From Bacteroidota bacterium (lineage in GTDB: Bacteria > Bacteroidota > Bacteroidia > Flavobacteriales > Flavobacteriaceae): a stretch of 51,013 bases of DNA. Shown here one piece after another: positions 18,329 to 27,281 of the stretch; the stretch's first letter is position 1, and every line of letters begins with the position of its first letter. The position numbers and the translations under genes were made by a program. The stretch covers positions 1 through 51,013 of the forward strand of contig JAAYLC010000161.1 of the NCBI GenBank assembly GCA_012522045.1, in the 5' to 3' direction. The notes beneath the pieces were generated by a model, which was not told the DNA's origin, did not search any database, and worked only from the letters and a program-made list of their open reading frames with translations.

Positions 18329-19489
18329 TTATTTTGCCAATCGTATTCCTGTGTATTGCCATCGCAAATGTGGATGAAAGAAATTGCGATACGTTGGTCT
18401 TGTATGATTTTCAGGAGTCGCTACAGAGCCACCACGTAAAACTTTCTGGTTGACCATAAATTTTCCGTTGTATTCACCTATAGCTCCCGGCGGTTTTTTA
18501 TAATTGGGATAAGGAAGATAAGCACTTTCTGTCCATTCCCAACGATTACCCCATTCAAAGTGATCCTGAGCTGCTTCCCATTCAAATTCTGTGGGAAGTC
18601 TGCATCCTTTCCACTGGGCAAAAGCAAATGCTTCATAATAAGAAATGTGACTGAGCGGCGCCGAAAAATCTATTTTTTTCAATCCGCTTAAAGTAAATTG
18701 ATACCATTGATTTTTAATTTTATGCCAATACATCGGCTGTGAAATTTTGTTGGCTCGAATCCAATCTTGACCTTCCATATGCCATAAATTAAAATCGGCA
18801 TAGCCTCCGGAATTCATAAATTCTAAATATTCACCATTGGTCACCAACCGGTTTGAAATTGAATACGAATGAAGATACACCTTATGACGACCTAATTCGT
18901 TGTCATAACAAAAAGCTTCTGAAGCATGACCAATTTCATAAATGCCTTCAGTCATTGCAATCCATTCGGGATTGATTTTCTGCACATGATTTTCTTGAAA
19001 TGATTCGTCGTATTTTGGAAACAAAGGATTGTGCCCCAGAATGTATTTAATATCGGTGAGCAACAATTCCTGATGCTGCTTTTCGTGATGAATTCCAATC
19101 GTAATCACTTCAATAATTTCCTGTGAAAGTTCTTCATTCAATAAATTTTGCAAATGCCGGGTCACATAATGGCGGTATTCATAAATCTGCGCTACTCCGG
19201 GGCGCGACAAATTCCCACGGTCTGTTCGCATTACTCGTTTTCCGATAGTTTCGTAATAGCTGTTAAAAACAAAAGAAAAGTCGTCATTAAAAACGCGATA
19301 ATCCGATTTGTATTTCTTTAAAACAAACTCTTCAAAAAACCAGGAAGTGTGCCCCAGATGCCATTTGGGAGGAGAGACATCTACAATCGGTTGTACGACA
19401 TAATCTTCAATTTCAAGCGGTTTACATAGAAGCTCAGTTTTGTTTCTGGTTTCGGTAAACAGCGTGTATAAAGAATCAACAGCAATCAT
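18329..19489 (-). CDS. egtB: Ergothioneine biosynthesis protein EgtB
   Basis: A 386-residue non-haem iron sulfoxide synthase, joining hercynine to a thiol. The N-terminal DinB-like domain carries the iron ligands: His47 in HLGHTSWFFEEF and His135/His139 in HHEKQHQEL. The C-terminal formylglycine-generating-enzyme-like domain runs from WIAMTEGIYEIGH to the end, with WEWTESAYLPYP and VLRGGSVATP. Pairing with EgtD five bases downstream fixes the pathway as ergothioneine and not ovothiol. No egtC or egtE is nearby; the C-S lyase must lie elsewhere. Confidence 0.93.
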   Translation of the reverse strand: MIAVDSLYTLFTETRNKTELLCKPLEIEDYVVQPIVDVSPPKWHLGHTSWFFEEFVLKKYKSDYRVFNDDFSFVFNSYYETIGKRVMRTDRGNLSRPGVAQIYEYRHYVTRHLQNLLNEELSQEIIEVITIGIHHEKQHQELLLTDIKYILGHNPLFPKYDESFQENHVQKINPEWIAMTEGIYEIGHASEAFCYDNELGRHKVYLHSYSISNRLVTNGEYLEFMNSGGYADFNLWHMEGQDWIRANKISQPMYWHKIKNQWYQFTLSGLKKIDFSAPLSHISYYEAFAFAQWKGCRLPTEFEWEAAQDHFEWGNRWEWTESAYLPYPNYKKPPGAIGEYNGKFMVNQKVLRGGSVATPENHTRPTYRNFFHPHLRWQYTGIRLAK

Positions 19490-19562
19490 AAGGTGTACAG
19501 CTTTTTGATTCTTTAAAAATACGAATTCTATCGCGGGAAATTGTTAAGAAGTCTTGAAAATA

Positions 19563-19727
19563 CTACCTGTTCCTTCTAAATAAATAAACCGCACTTAAGA
19601 CCAAAACAACCAGCAATAAAGTGTATTCATTTTGATTATGCGAAAAACCTGGATTGTTGAAATCTATTTCCCTAAAAATGAAAATGGCAGCAATAATTAT
19701 AAAAACGATGAAATATTTACCTTTCAT
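19563..19727 (-). CDS. Tiny two-helix membrane protein downstream of thyA
   Basis: A 54-residue open frame on the minus strand, from ATG (19727) to TAG (19563). The first hydrophobic stretch is YFIVFIIIAAIFIF (5-18), then a polar loop with FNNPGFSHNQNEY, a second hydrophobic stretch TLLLVVLVLSAVYLF (36-50) and a basic end RRNR. It starts 10 bases after the thyA stop, so it is probably co-transcribed. Two well-formed membrane segments with a positive tail argue that it is real. No family is recognised. Confidence 0.65.
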   Translation of the reverse strand: MKGKYFIVFIIIAAIFIFREIDFNNPGFSHNQNEYTLLLVVLVLSAVYLFRRNR

Positions 19728-19737
19728 TCCGGGGAAA

Positions 19738-20562
19738 TTAAACTGCTACTTTTCCTTTGATATGCGGATGCGGATCGTAATTACTCAAGGTAAAATCATC
19801 ATATTCAAAATCAAAGATAGCGTCGATATCCGGATTTAAAGTCATGGTTGGCAAAGGTCTTGGTGCTCTTGACAATTGAAGTTTCACTTGATCGTAATGA
19901 TTGCTGTAGATATGAACATCGCCAAAGGTGTGAATAAAATCGCCTGCTTGGTATCCGCAAACTTGCGCCATCATCAAGGTCAACAGCGCATAAGATGCGA
20001 TATTAAAAGGAACTCCGAGAAACACGTCGGCACTGCGTTGATAGAGTTGGCAAGATAATTTTCCGTCGGCAACATAAAACTGAAAAAAAGCATGACAAGG
20101 CGGAAGCGCGGCTTTCCCATTTGAAACATTTTCGGCAAAAGGTTTTGAGGTATCAGGCATCACACTCGGATTCCACGCAGTGACTAACATTCTTCGGCTG
20201 TCCGGATTGGATTTTAAAGTTTTAATCACCTCAGAAATTTGATCGATACCTTCGCTGTTCCAATTGCGCCATTGATGTCCGTATACCGGGCCGAGATTTC
20301 CTTTTTCATCTGCCCATTCGTTCCAAATTCTGACGCCGTTATCTTGTAAATATTTAATATTGGTGTCGCCTTTTAAAAACCACAACAACTCATAAATAAT
20401 TGATTTGAGATGTAATTTTTTGGTAGTGACCAATGGAAATCCTTTTGACAAATCAAAACGCATTTGATATCCGAAAACACTTTTAGTTCCGGTTCCGGTA
20501 CGGTCTTGTTTTTCTGTTCCGTTTTCTAAGATATGTTTTAATAAATCGTGATATTGCTGCAT
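19738..20562 (-). CDS. thyA: Thymidylate synthase
   Basis: A 274-residue ThyA: methylates dUMP to dTMP with methylene-tetrahydrofolate. The nucleophile is Cys156 in [18 protein letters not shown] (20-26) and the phosphate-binding [12 protein letters not shown] (121-132) are present, as is the C-terminal GKVAV ending shared by the family. The gene is intact and of normal length. It sits in a minus-strand group with a nucleoside transporter and a DUF151 protein, which makes sense for nucleotide supply. Confidence 0.97.
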   Translation of the reverse strand: MQQYHDLLKHILENGTEKQDRTGTGTKSVFGYQMRFDLSKGFPLVTTKKLHLKSIIYELLWFLKGDTNIKYLQDNGVRIWNEWADEKGNLGPVYGHQWRNWNSEGIDQISEVIKTLKSNPDSRRMLVTAWNPSVMPDTSKPFAENVSNGKAALPPCHAFFQFYVADGKLSCQLYQRSADVFLGVPFNIASYALLTLMMAQVCGYQAGDFIHTFGDVHIYSNHYDQVKLQLSRAPRPLPTMTLNPDIDAIFDFEYDDFTLSNYDPHPHIKGKVAV

Positions 20563-20654
20563 AATTTTATAAAATATTGTCTTCTAAAATAGGAAAATAC
20601 GAGGAAGTAAAAAACACAAAATTTAATTTCCCATTTTAATTTTCATCGTTTGAC

Positions 20655-21899
20655 TTATGTGTTTTTTGTTTCGGATGCTTCCAAAGGTTTGTGTTCGTAA
20701 TGAAAAACAAAAGGGAAAATTATGGTTAACACCAATGCATACCCTGCAAATGCAAACCAGATGCTCTGCCAATCTTGGACGCCGTCAACGGTAAAATAAT
20801 CGACAACCCATCCGCTCAAAATTCCTCCAAAAAGCGCACCGAGACCGTTTGTCATAATCATAAACAATCCTTGAGCACTGGAACGGATTTTTGGTCCAGC
20901 TTCTTTTTCTATAAACAACGAACCTGAAATATTGAAAAAGTCAAATGCCATTCCGTAAACTATCATCGACAATATTAGCAAATACAAGCCTTCTGCCGGG
21001 TTTCCCAATCCGAATAAAGCAAAACGCAACACCCATGCGATCATACTGAATATCATAATCTTTTTAATCCCGAAACGTTTGAGAAAAAATGGAATGGTCA
21101 GTATAAATAAGGTTTCCGATATCTGTGAAATGGACAGGAGCAAATTGGGATGTTTCACACCGAACGAATCCGGATACGTGCTTTCAAAATGATTTAAAAA
21201 AGGCCCTCCGAAAGCATTGGTAATTTGAAGTGCCGCTCCCAAAAGCATCGAAAATATAAAGAAAATGGCCATTCGCTTTTGTTTAAACAAGGAAAAAGCG
21301 TCCAATCCCATGGCGGACATAAAGCTTTTGCTCTTTTGTTTTTGTAGCGGTGGTGTGGGAGGCAATGTAAAAACATACAAACCCAGAATAAGTGCTGCAA
21401 TGGAACTCACAATCAATTGTTCCTTGGATTTTGTCCAGCCCATCAGGTCGACAACCCACATAGCGAGAATAAAACCTACTGTTCCCCATACGAGAATAGG
21501 AGGAAAATCCTTGATGACATCGTAATTTTTTTGTTCTAATACGCTGTAGGAAACCGAATTGTTAAGCGCAATCGTCGGCATATACACCAATGCATTTAAC
21601 AGCATCAGTATGTAAAACGTGTTGTAATCCGTAACGGTAGTGGCATAAATTAAAGTTGCGGCACCGATCAGATGACAAATTCCCATCACTCTTTCGGCAT
21701 TTATCCAGCGGTCAGCAACAATTCCCAGCAATCCGGGCATAAAAAGAGAAGCGATACCCATGGTTGCGTACACTCCGCCGATTTCCATCCCGGAAAATCC
21801 GAGTGTGACACTCATATACGTGCCGAGCGAAATTAACCACGAACCCCAAACAAAGAACTGTAAGAAGTTCATGATGATCAGTCGGTTTTTAATGCTCAT
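20655..21899 (-). CDS. Nucleoside permease, NHS/NupG-type MFS transporter
   Basis: A 414-residue, roughly 12-helix transporter. The N-terminus (MNFLQFFVWGSWLISLGTY) and the loop LGIVADRWINAERV after the second helix are typical of nucleoside:H+ symporters such as NupG. A further block, GMAFDFFNISGSLFIE, is near residue 320. It most likely imports nucleosides at the inner membrane. The gene is 92 bases upstream of thyA and 54 bases downstream of the DUF151 gene, so the three may form one transcript. Confidence 0.88.
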   Translation of the reverse strand: MSIKNRLIIMNFLQFFVWGSWLISLGTYMSVTLGFSGMEIGGVYATMGIASLFMPGLLGIVADRWINAERVMGICHLIGAATLIYATTVTDYNTFYILMLLNALVYMPTIALNNSVSYSVLEQKNYDVIKDFPPILVWGTVGFILAMWVVDLMGWTKSKEQLIVSSIAALILGLYVFTLPPTPPLQKQKSKSFMSAMGLDAFSLFKQKRMAIFFIFSMLLGAALQITNAFGGPFLNHFESTYPDSFGVKHPNLLLSISQISETLFILTIPFFLKRFGIKKIMIFSMIAWVLRFALFGLGNPAEGLYLLILSMIVYGMAFDFFNISGSLFIEKEAGPKIRSSAQGLFMIMTNGLGALFGGILSGWVVDYFTVDGVQDWQSIWFAFAGYALVLTIIFPFVFHYEHKPLEASETKNT

Positions 21900-21953
21900 A
21901 TTCTATAAAGGTTAGGTTGAATGTTTTTCAATTGAGCAGATGAGCTATTTTAT

Positions 21954-22547
21954 TTATTGTCTTTTGGAAATTTCATCTCGAATTTTTGCAGCGATTTCAT
22001 AATTTTCATTTTTCACTGCATCTTCCAACAACTGATTGAGCTCTTTTATATTCATTTTACTATAATCACTTTTCCCTAGCGTAACATCATCAATCGGTGC
22101 TTCTTCGACTTCTTCTTCATCTTCTTTGTCTGTAGATTTCAAATAAATTCCCGCTTTTTCTAAAATTGTCTTATGCGTGTAAATTGGTGCCCGAAAACGA
22201 AGTGCCAACGCTATGGCATCACTGGTTCGCGCATCAATGACTTCTTCTTTGTCATTACTTCGGCAAACAATACTGGAGTAGAAAACACCATCTACCAATT
22301 TATGAATGATGACTTCCACGATGGTAATTCCAAATATATCTGCAAAATTTTTAAACAAATCATGAGTCAACGGACGCGGCGGGATAATATCTTTTTCCAA
22401 AGCTATTGCTATGGATTGCGCCTCAAAAGCTCCTATGACAATAGGAAGTTTTCGCTCGCCATTCATCTCATTTAAAATAAGTGCATACGCACCATTTTGA
22501 GTTTGACTGTAAGAAATTCCTTTTATTGTAAGTTGTATCAAATCCAT
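21954..22547 (-). CDS. Bifunctional nuclease (DUF151) protein with C-terminal UVR domain
   Basis: A 197-residue protein. Residues 1-130 are the DUF151/bifunctional nuclease domain (GAYALILNEMNGERKLPIVIG, then RTSDAIALALRFRAPIY). Residues 165-197 form a UvrB/UvrC interaction motif (LNQLLEDAVKNENYEIAA). An acidic linker (EDEEEVEEAP) joins them. This fusion is usual in Bacteroidota. Plant BFN proteins cut RNA and DNA; the bacterial role is unsettled. It is first of the group with the nucleoside permease and thyA. Confidence 0.9.
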   Translation of the reverse strand: MDLIQLTIKGISYSQTQNGAYALILNEMNGERKLPIVIGAFEAQSIAIALEKDIIPPRPLTHDLFKNFADIFGITIVEVIIHKLVDGVFYSSIVCRSNDKEEVIDARTSDAIALALRFRAPIYTHKTILEKAGIYLKSTDKEDEEEVEEAPIDDVTLGKSDYSKMNIKELNQLLEDAVKNENYEIAAKIRDEISKRQ

Positions 22548-22597
22548 AGCTGCAAAATTAAACTTATCTATAGAAACTACCTATTATAATAAATTAA

Positions 22598-22639
22598 AAA
22601 GGCTGAATAAATAAGGAACTCCCTTTTTAAACAGCCTTT
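22598..22639 (-). terminator. Terminator after etfA
   Basis: On the minus strand AAAGGCTG (22639-22632) pairs with CAGCCTTT (22605-22598) and is followed by a T-rich run. The loop is long (26 bases). It separates etfBA from the DUF151 gene group. Confidence 0.65.
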
Positions 22640-22735
22640 CAATGAAAGTGTCACAAATTAATAAAACTTTATCGGATATTAATTTCTGTGTTTATGGTAG
22701 ACAGCAATTTATCCTGTGAATTACAAGAACTGGAT

Positions 22736-23704
22736 TTATCCGTTTTGAGCTTTAAACTCTTTAATTTTCTCGGTTAATTTGGGAACGATTTCAAAAGCAT
22801 CTCCTACCATTCCGTAGTCTGCTGCTTTAAAGAAAGGTGCCTCAGGATCGTTATTGATTACGACTTTCACCTTAGACGCATTGATTCCTGCCAAATGCTG
22901 AATAGCACCTGAAATTCCAACTGCAATATACAGATTGGAAGCCACCGGTTTTCCTGTTTGCCCCACGTGTTCTTCATGAGGTCTCCATCCCATATCGCTG
23001 ACAGGTTTGGAACAAGCAGTTGCCGCTCCCAAGGCTTTAGCCAAATCTTCAATCATTCCCCAATTTTCAGGGCCTTTTAATCCGCGACCTCCGGAAACGA
23101 CAATCTCTGCATCTGCAATGCTTACGGTGTCTGTAGATTTTTCGACCGAAACAACATCGACGTCAAAATTGTGTGAATCTAAATTGGGTGTAAAATTTTC
23201 GGTTGAAAGAGCAGTTTCATTTTCTCTCAAACCGTATGAATTTTTACCGATACCGATAATTTTTACCGGTGTTTTTATTTCAGTATTTGCAAACGCTTTA
23301 TTTGAAAAAACGCTGTGTTTTACCGTAAATGCATCCCCTGTTTCAGGCAATTCCACTACATTCGGAACATACCCGGCTTCCAAGTCTATGGCAAGGGTCG
23401 GTGCCATATATTTGCTGTTTGCACTCGAAGTCAAAACGATGATTTTTGCATCTTCTTTTTTGGCTGCTTGTGCAAGGACATCGGCAAAAGCTTCCCCGTT
23501 AAATTTATTTAATTTCTCGTCATTAATTTCCAACACTTTTGAAGCTCCGTATTTTGCCAATTCGGAGGTGTCTGATACATTAAAAGCAACTGCTGTTACT
23601 GAAGTTCCCATTTTGTCGGCAATTCCTTTCGCATAGGAAACAGCTTCAAAAGCGATTTTTTTGAATTTTCCCTGATCGGATTCTGTATATACTAAAACTG
23701 ACAT
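22736..23704 (-). CDS. etfA: Electron transfer flavoprotein, alpha subunit
   Basis: A 322-residue ETF alpha subunit. The N-terminal part is an adenine-nucleotide-hydrolase-like fold; the C-terminal FAD domain starts at VVSGGRGLKGPENW and carries SKPVSDMGWRPHEEHVGQTG and AVGISGAIQHLAG, all hallmark FAD contacts. With EtfB it passes electrons from acyl-CoA dehydrogenases to the quinone pool. It follows etfB by 16 bases. No dehydrogenase gene is adjacent. Confidence 0.97.
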   Translation of the reverse strand: MSVLVYTESDQGKFKKIAFEAVSYAKGIADKMGTSVTAVAFNVSDTSELAKYGASKVLEINDEKLNKFNGEAFADVLAQAAKKEDAKIIVLTSSANSKYMAPTLAIDLEAGYVPNVVELPETGDAFTVKHSVFSNKAFANTEIKTPVKIIGIGKNSYGLRENETALSTENFTPNLDSHNFDVDVVSVEKSTDTVSIADAEIVVSGGRGLKGPENWGMIEDLAKALGAATACSKPVSDMGWRPHEEHVGQTGKPVASNLYIAVGISGAIQHLAGINASKVKVVINNDPEAPFFKAADYGMVGDAFEIVPKLTEKIKEFKAQNG

Positions 23705-23720
23705 AATTTTCTTTTTTTAA

Positions 23721-24461
23721 TTAAATTACTTTGGCTTCATTATGAAGTAATTCTACCAATTCTTCAACTGTTTCCGCAAGTTTTACCGGTCCTTTTGGTG
23801 CCGGCTTGCTAAAATTCACAACTGCTGTTTCAGGTGTTGTTTCAACAGGGTCTTTTACGGTAAGCGGTTTGGTACGAGCTTGCATAATTCCACGCATATT
23901 CGGGATGCGCAAATCACTTTCTTCAACAATACCTTTTTGACCGCCAATTACTAAAGGCAGCGAAGTTTTTAAGGTTTCTTTTCCGCCGTCAATTTCTCGA
24001 ATAACAGTTGCTGTTGATCCTTCAACTTCCAGACCAATACACGTATTGACAAAATTTAAACCGGTGAGTTTGGCGAGCATTCCCGGGACCATTCCTCCGT
24101 TGTAATCAATCGATTCTCTGCCTGCGATAACCAAATCATAATTTCCTTCTTTAACCACTTGTGCCAATTGTTTTGCAACCGAAAAACCATCGGTAGCCGG
24201 CATATTTACGCGAATGGCTTCATCAGCACCAATCGCCAGAGCCTTTCTAAGCGTAGGTTCGGTTTCTTGACCTCCGACATTGACCACATGAACGGTGGCT
24301 CCTTGTTTTTCTTTAAACCACATAGCGCGTGTCAGCCCAAATTCATCATTGGGATTGATTACAAACTGAACGCCGTTTGTATCAAATTTACTGTCGTTAT
24401 CCGTAAAATTTATACGGGAAGTAGTGTCCGGTACATGACTAATACAGACTAATATCTTCAT
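23721..24461 (-). CDS. etfB: Electron transfer flavoprotein, beta subunit
   Basis: A 246-residue ETF beta subunit that binds AMP and completes the FAD site. It starts MKILVCISHVPDT and has FVINPNDEFGLTRA near residue 34 and AGRESIDYNGGMVPG near 112, both family signatures. The adjacent etfA reads in the same direction, so the pair makes one heterodimer from one transcript. A TACCTTCG promoter-like element lies about 70 bases upstream. Confidence 0.97.
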   Translation of the reverse strand: MKILVCISHVPDTTSRINFTDNDSKFDTNGVQFVINPNDEFGLTRAMWFKEKQGATVHVVNVGGQETEPTLRKALAIGADEAIRVNMPATDGFSVAKQLAQVVKEGNYDLVIAGRESIDYNGGMVPGMLAKLTGLNFVNTCIGLEVEGSTATVIREIDGGKETLKTSLPLVIGGQKGIVEESDLRIPNMRGIMQARTKPLTVKDPVETTPETAVVNFSKPAPKGPVKLAETVEELVELLHNEAKVI

Positions 24462-24531
24462 TATTTCGGATTTTATAGATTAATTTTATTTAAATAAATG
24501 ATGCCTTTTATGGCGCATAAAAGATTGGTTG

Positions 24532-24539
24532 CGAAGGTA
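24532..24539 (-). promoter_or_regulatory. Possible -7 element for etfBA
   Basis: TACCTTCG on the minus strand resembles TAnnTTTG with one change. It lies about 70 bases before the etfB ATG. No matching -33 TTG at the usual distance was found, so support is weak. Confidence 0.35.
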
Positions 24540-24678
24540 CATATATTTTATGTTTTTTTGCTGTGCGTGTTTAGCAAAAACTGATTTTGCATCCGAAATT
24601 CTACAAAATTAAATAGAAACCTAATAAGCTACCATCAATAAATTAACGATGACCGGATTTAATATCCTCTTTAAAAAC

Positions 24679-25206
24679 TCAGCGTTTAAAAGAAATCCAA
24701 ATGTCTTCTATTCTAATTTCAATCGGAAAATCGTCTTCAATAAACATTTCCGGATTGGTGGGAATAATCACGAGGCGGTCGGTTTCCAAACGTTCAATTT
24801 CAAAATTAGTCATCATTTCACCATTGACAGAATGAACTTGCAGTTGATCGCCTTCTTTATACCATTTCCCTTCTTTTATTAATTCTGTCTCTAAGGTGAC
24901 GGTTCTGGTTAACGGAATGGGACCGATGTAAATGACAAATTCGATTTCCAACGGATGAAACTGAACTTTCATTGATTGGTCGGATTTGATGGTGATATAA
25001 TTCCCCTGTGGATTTGTTGCGTGCGCATCAAAGCGTCCGGTAAGTCCGTCCATTCGGGCTTTACCGTCAAAGAAAAAAGTTTCCATTTCCCATTTATCTA
25101 CAATATGGGGTGAAGCTTCTCCGGGTTCGGGAAGTGTTATTTTTTCTTCGTCCAAGCAGGAAGTAAATACTAACGATAGGATAATTATGTATAAAGCGTT
25201 TTTCAT
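24679..25206 (-). CDS. Lipocalin-like lipoprotein
   Basis: A 175-residue predicted lipoprotein: short hydrophobic signal and lipobox with Cys17 (VFTSCLDEE). The mature part opens with HIVDKWEMETFFF, a K-W start seen in lipocalin-like Bacteroidota lipoproteins, followed by beta strands. It has the same plan as the genes at 25395-25913 and 49170-49631. The binding partner is unknown. It is separate from its neighbour by about 190 bases. Confidence 0.65.
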   Translation of the reverse strand: MKNALYIIILSLVFTSCLDEEKITLPEPGEASPHIVDKWEMETFFFDGKARMDGLTGRFDAHATNPQGNYITIKSDQSMKVQFHPLEIEFVIYIGPIPLTRTVTLETELIKEGKWYKEGDQLQVHSVNGEMMTNFEIERLETDRLVIIPTNPEMFIEDDFPIEIRIEDIWISFKR

Positions 25207-25342
25207 AACCTCTGATTTTCTGAACAGTTAAATTATGAACAAACGAGAAAAATTCTTGGTTTTTACATTTATTGGGTTAAAAAAAATAACCAATAAGAAT
25301 CCTATTCTTAAAGAAATCTAAATTTTAGTTTCAGCTTTTATC

Positions 25343-25370
25343 AACTAAAAAACCGCCTTTTCAGGCGGTT
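25343..25370 (-). terminator. Terminator after the lipoprotein gene 25395-25913
   Basis: On the minus strand AACCGCCT (25370-25363) pairs with AGGCGGTT (25358-25351) over a four-base loop, followed by a T run. Confidence 0.85.
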
Positions 25371-25394
25371 CCAATTACTCTATGCTTAGATTTA

Positions 25395-25913
25395 TTATCT
25401 TACAAGAATCATTTTTACATTCATTTCTGAAAAACTTTCCATACCCTCAATATCCATTAGGGTAGCTTCATCCGATGAAAGCACCAACTTTGAACTTGAA
25501 AATTCTTCAATATCCAACACATAAGTTTCTTGAGTACTATCAGGAGTTATTGATATTTTATTTCCTTGTTTATCCCAAGTACCATTCTCAAAAAAATCAC
25601 CTTCTACTGCTTGAGATTGAGTAATAGGAGGCATACCGGGCATTGTAATAGTGAAATCCATTACAACGTTTCCACTTACGGAGTTAGAAGTGTTATCATT
25701 GTTAAACACAATAAAATTATCTCCGGATAAGGAACTTATACTTCCTTCCATAGTCATTGAAATTCCATTGAAATCCGTACTGCCCATAATCTGAATATCT
25801 TCCAAGTCCCAGCGACCATTAATAACTTCCAGAGCTTCAACTCCATTGTCTTCAGAACAACTTGTGAACGTAAATAATCCGATTGTTAAAACAAATAATA
25901 AAACTTTTTTCAT
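25395..25913 (-). CDS. Lipocalin-like lipoprotein
   Basis: A 172-residue predicted lipoprotein with lipobox Cys19 (FTFTSCSEDNG). The lipocalin-like domain begins INGRWDLEDIQIMG and includes ENGTWDKQGNKISIT, the second W turn seen in these domains. It is probably anchored in the outer or inner membrane facing the periplasm. It is similar in plan to the genes at 24679 and 49170, but the three are diverged. Function unknown. Confidence 0.7.
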   Translation of the reverse strand: MKKVLLFVLTIGLFTFTSCSEDNGVEALEVINGRWDLEDIQIMGSTDFNGISMTMEGSISSLSGDNFIVFNNDNTSNSVSGNVVMDFTITMPGMPPITQSQAVEGDFFENGTWDKQGNKISITPDSTQETYVLDIEEFSSSKLVLSSDEATLMDIEGMESFSEMNVKMILVR

Positions 25914-26050
25914 GATTTAATTTTTATAATTGATTGAATAATTAATTTAATGGAGACAAATATATAATATCAATATTTATTTTTAATGTTTCTTTAACAT
26001 AAATTATTTAGATTAATTATCAAACAAAATTTAGTGCGTTTGCATGCATG

Positions 26051-26078
26051 TTGAAACGGATAAATAATAGTATTTTTG
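26051..26078 (+). promoter_or_regulatory. Promoter of pdhB
   Basis: TTG (26051-26053), 17 bases, then TATTTTTG (26071-26078), a good Bacteroidota promoter. It lies inside the longer reading frame that begins at 26048, which is the main reason to place the pdhB start at 26111. Confidence 0.65.
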
Positions 26079-26110
26079 CTTCGTTTGTCGTACATATTGA
26101 TTTTAGTTCC

Positions 26111-27091
26111 ATGAAAACATTACAATTTAGAGAAGCTATTGCCGAAGCAATGAGTGAAGAAATGCGCAGAGACGAATCTATTTACCTGATGGGTGAAGAA
26201 GTCGCAGAATACAACGGCGCATATAAAGCAAGTAAAGGAATGCTCGATGAATTTGGTCCAAAACGCATCATTGACACGCCCATTGCAGAACTTGGTTTTG
26301 CCGGAATCGGAATAGGTTCCGCTATGAACGGAAATCGACCGATTATTGAATTTATGACTTTCAATTTTTCTTTAGTCGGGATTGACCAAATCATTAACAA
26401 TGCTGCAAAAATGCGCCAAATGAGCGGTGGACAAATCAATATCCCGATAGTTTTTCGAGGGCCAACTGCTTCAGCCGGTCAACTTGCTGCTACCCATAGT
26501 CAAGCTTTTGAAAGTTGGTATGCAAACTGTCCCGGATTAAAAGTGGTCGTTCCGAGTAATCCTGCCGATGCCAAAGGTCTTTTAAAAAGTGCCATCAGAG
26601 ATGATGACCCGGTTATCTTTATGGAAAGTGAACAAATGTATGGCGATAAAGGGGAAGTTCCCGAAGGCGAATACCTGATACCGTTAGGAGTTGCAGATAT
26701 CAAACGAAAAGGAAACGATGTTACCATCGTTTCTTTTGGAAAAATCATCAAAGAAGCCTATAAAGCTGCCGATGTCCTCGCTGAAGAAGGTATTGAATGT
26801 GAAATTATCGACCTACGTACGGTGCGACCTATGGATCATAAAACAATAATTGATTCTGTTAAGAAAACAAACCGACTTGTCATTTTGGAAGAAGCGTGGC
26901 CTTTTGGCAATGTGGCGTCCGAAATTACATACCAAGTACAAATCCAAGCGTTCGATTATCTCGATGCACCGATTGTAAGACTGAACACCGCCGATACGCC
27001 TGCTCCTTACTCTCCGACATTATTAAAAGAATGGTTGCCAAATAGTGAGGATGTGATAAAAGCAGTAAAGAAAGTACTCTATCAATCTTAG
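26111..27091 (+). CDS. pdhB: Pyruvate dehydrogenase complex E1 component, beta subunit
   Basis: A 326-residue E1-beta, which forms the thiamine diphosphate site with E1-alpha. The start at 26111 gives MKTLQFREAIAEAMSEE, the family N-terminus; an in-frame ATG at 26048 would add 21 unrelated residues and include the promoter. GEEVAEYNGAYK near residue 30 and the transketolase C-terminal segment (EEAWPFGNVASEI) are present. The partner genes pdhA and pdhC are about 17 kb away and have no beta gene between them, so the complex is encoded at two places. Confidence 0.96.
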   Translation: MKTLQFREAIAEAMSEEMRRDESIYLMGEEVAEYNGAYKASKGMLDEFGPKRIIDTPIAELGFAGIGIGSAMNGNRPIIEFMTFNFSLVGIDQIINNAAKMRQMSGGQINIPIVFRGPTASAGQLAATHSQAFESWYANCPGLKVVVPSNPADAKGLLKSAIRDDDPVIFMESEQMYGDKGEVPEGEYLIPLGVADIKRKGNDVTIVSFGKIIKEAYKAADVLAEEGIECEIIDLRTVRPMDHKTIIDSVKKTNRLVILEEAWPFGNVASEITYQVQIQAFDYLDAPIVRLNTADTPAPYSPTLLKEWLPNSEDVIKAVKKVLYQS

Positions 27092-27113
27092 TGTAACGCA
27101 TCATATCAATTTA

Positions 27114-27161
27114 AAAAAAATCACTAATCGACATTTAGGATATCCGGTTAGTGATTTTTTT
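27114..27161 (+). terminator. Terminator after pdhB
   Basis: A-run plus TCACTAA (to 27127) pairs with TTAGTGA plus T-run (27148-27161), with a 20-base loop. Confidence 0.75.
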
Positions 27162-27242
27162 AATTTATAAACCTACACTCCATAGAATTCAAAAAGTCAT
27201 CATTTTTTATGCGTAAAAAATTCGTGGAACCATAATTATGTG

Positions 27243-27250
27243 TACTTTTG
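27243..27250 (+). promoter_or_regulatory. Probable -7 element of the heme oxygenase gene
   Basis: TACTTTTG matches TAnnTTTG and lies 31 bases before ATG 27282. The upstream -33 box is not a clear TTG. Confidence 0.5.
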
Positions 27251-27281
27251 TTTTTATTCATTCTAAATAAGAACAACCAAT

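Noticed and set aside
23007-23636. A 209-residue open frame on the plus strand, opposite etfA
   Set aside because: It lies wholly antisense to a well-supported etfA, is Ser/Ala-rich as shadow frames are, and has no motif.
26048-26110. A longer pdhB with 21 extra N-terminal residues
   Set aside because: The extension contains the TTG-17-TATTTTTG promoter and does not match the family start.
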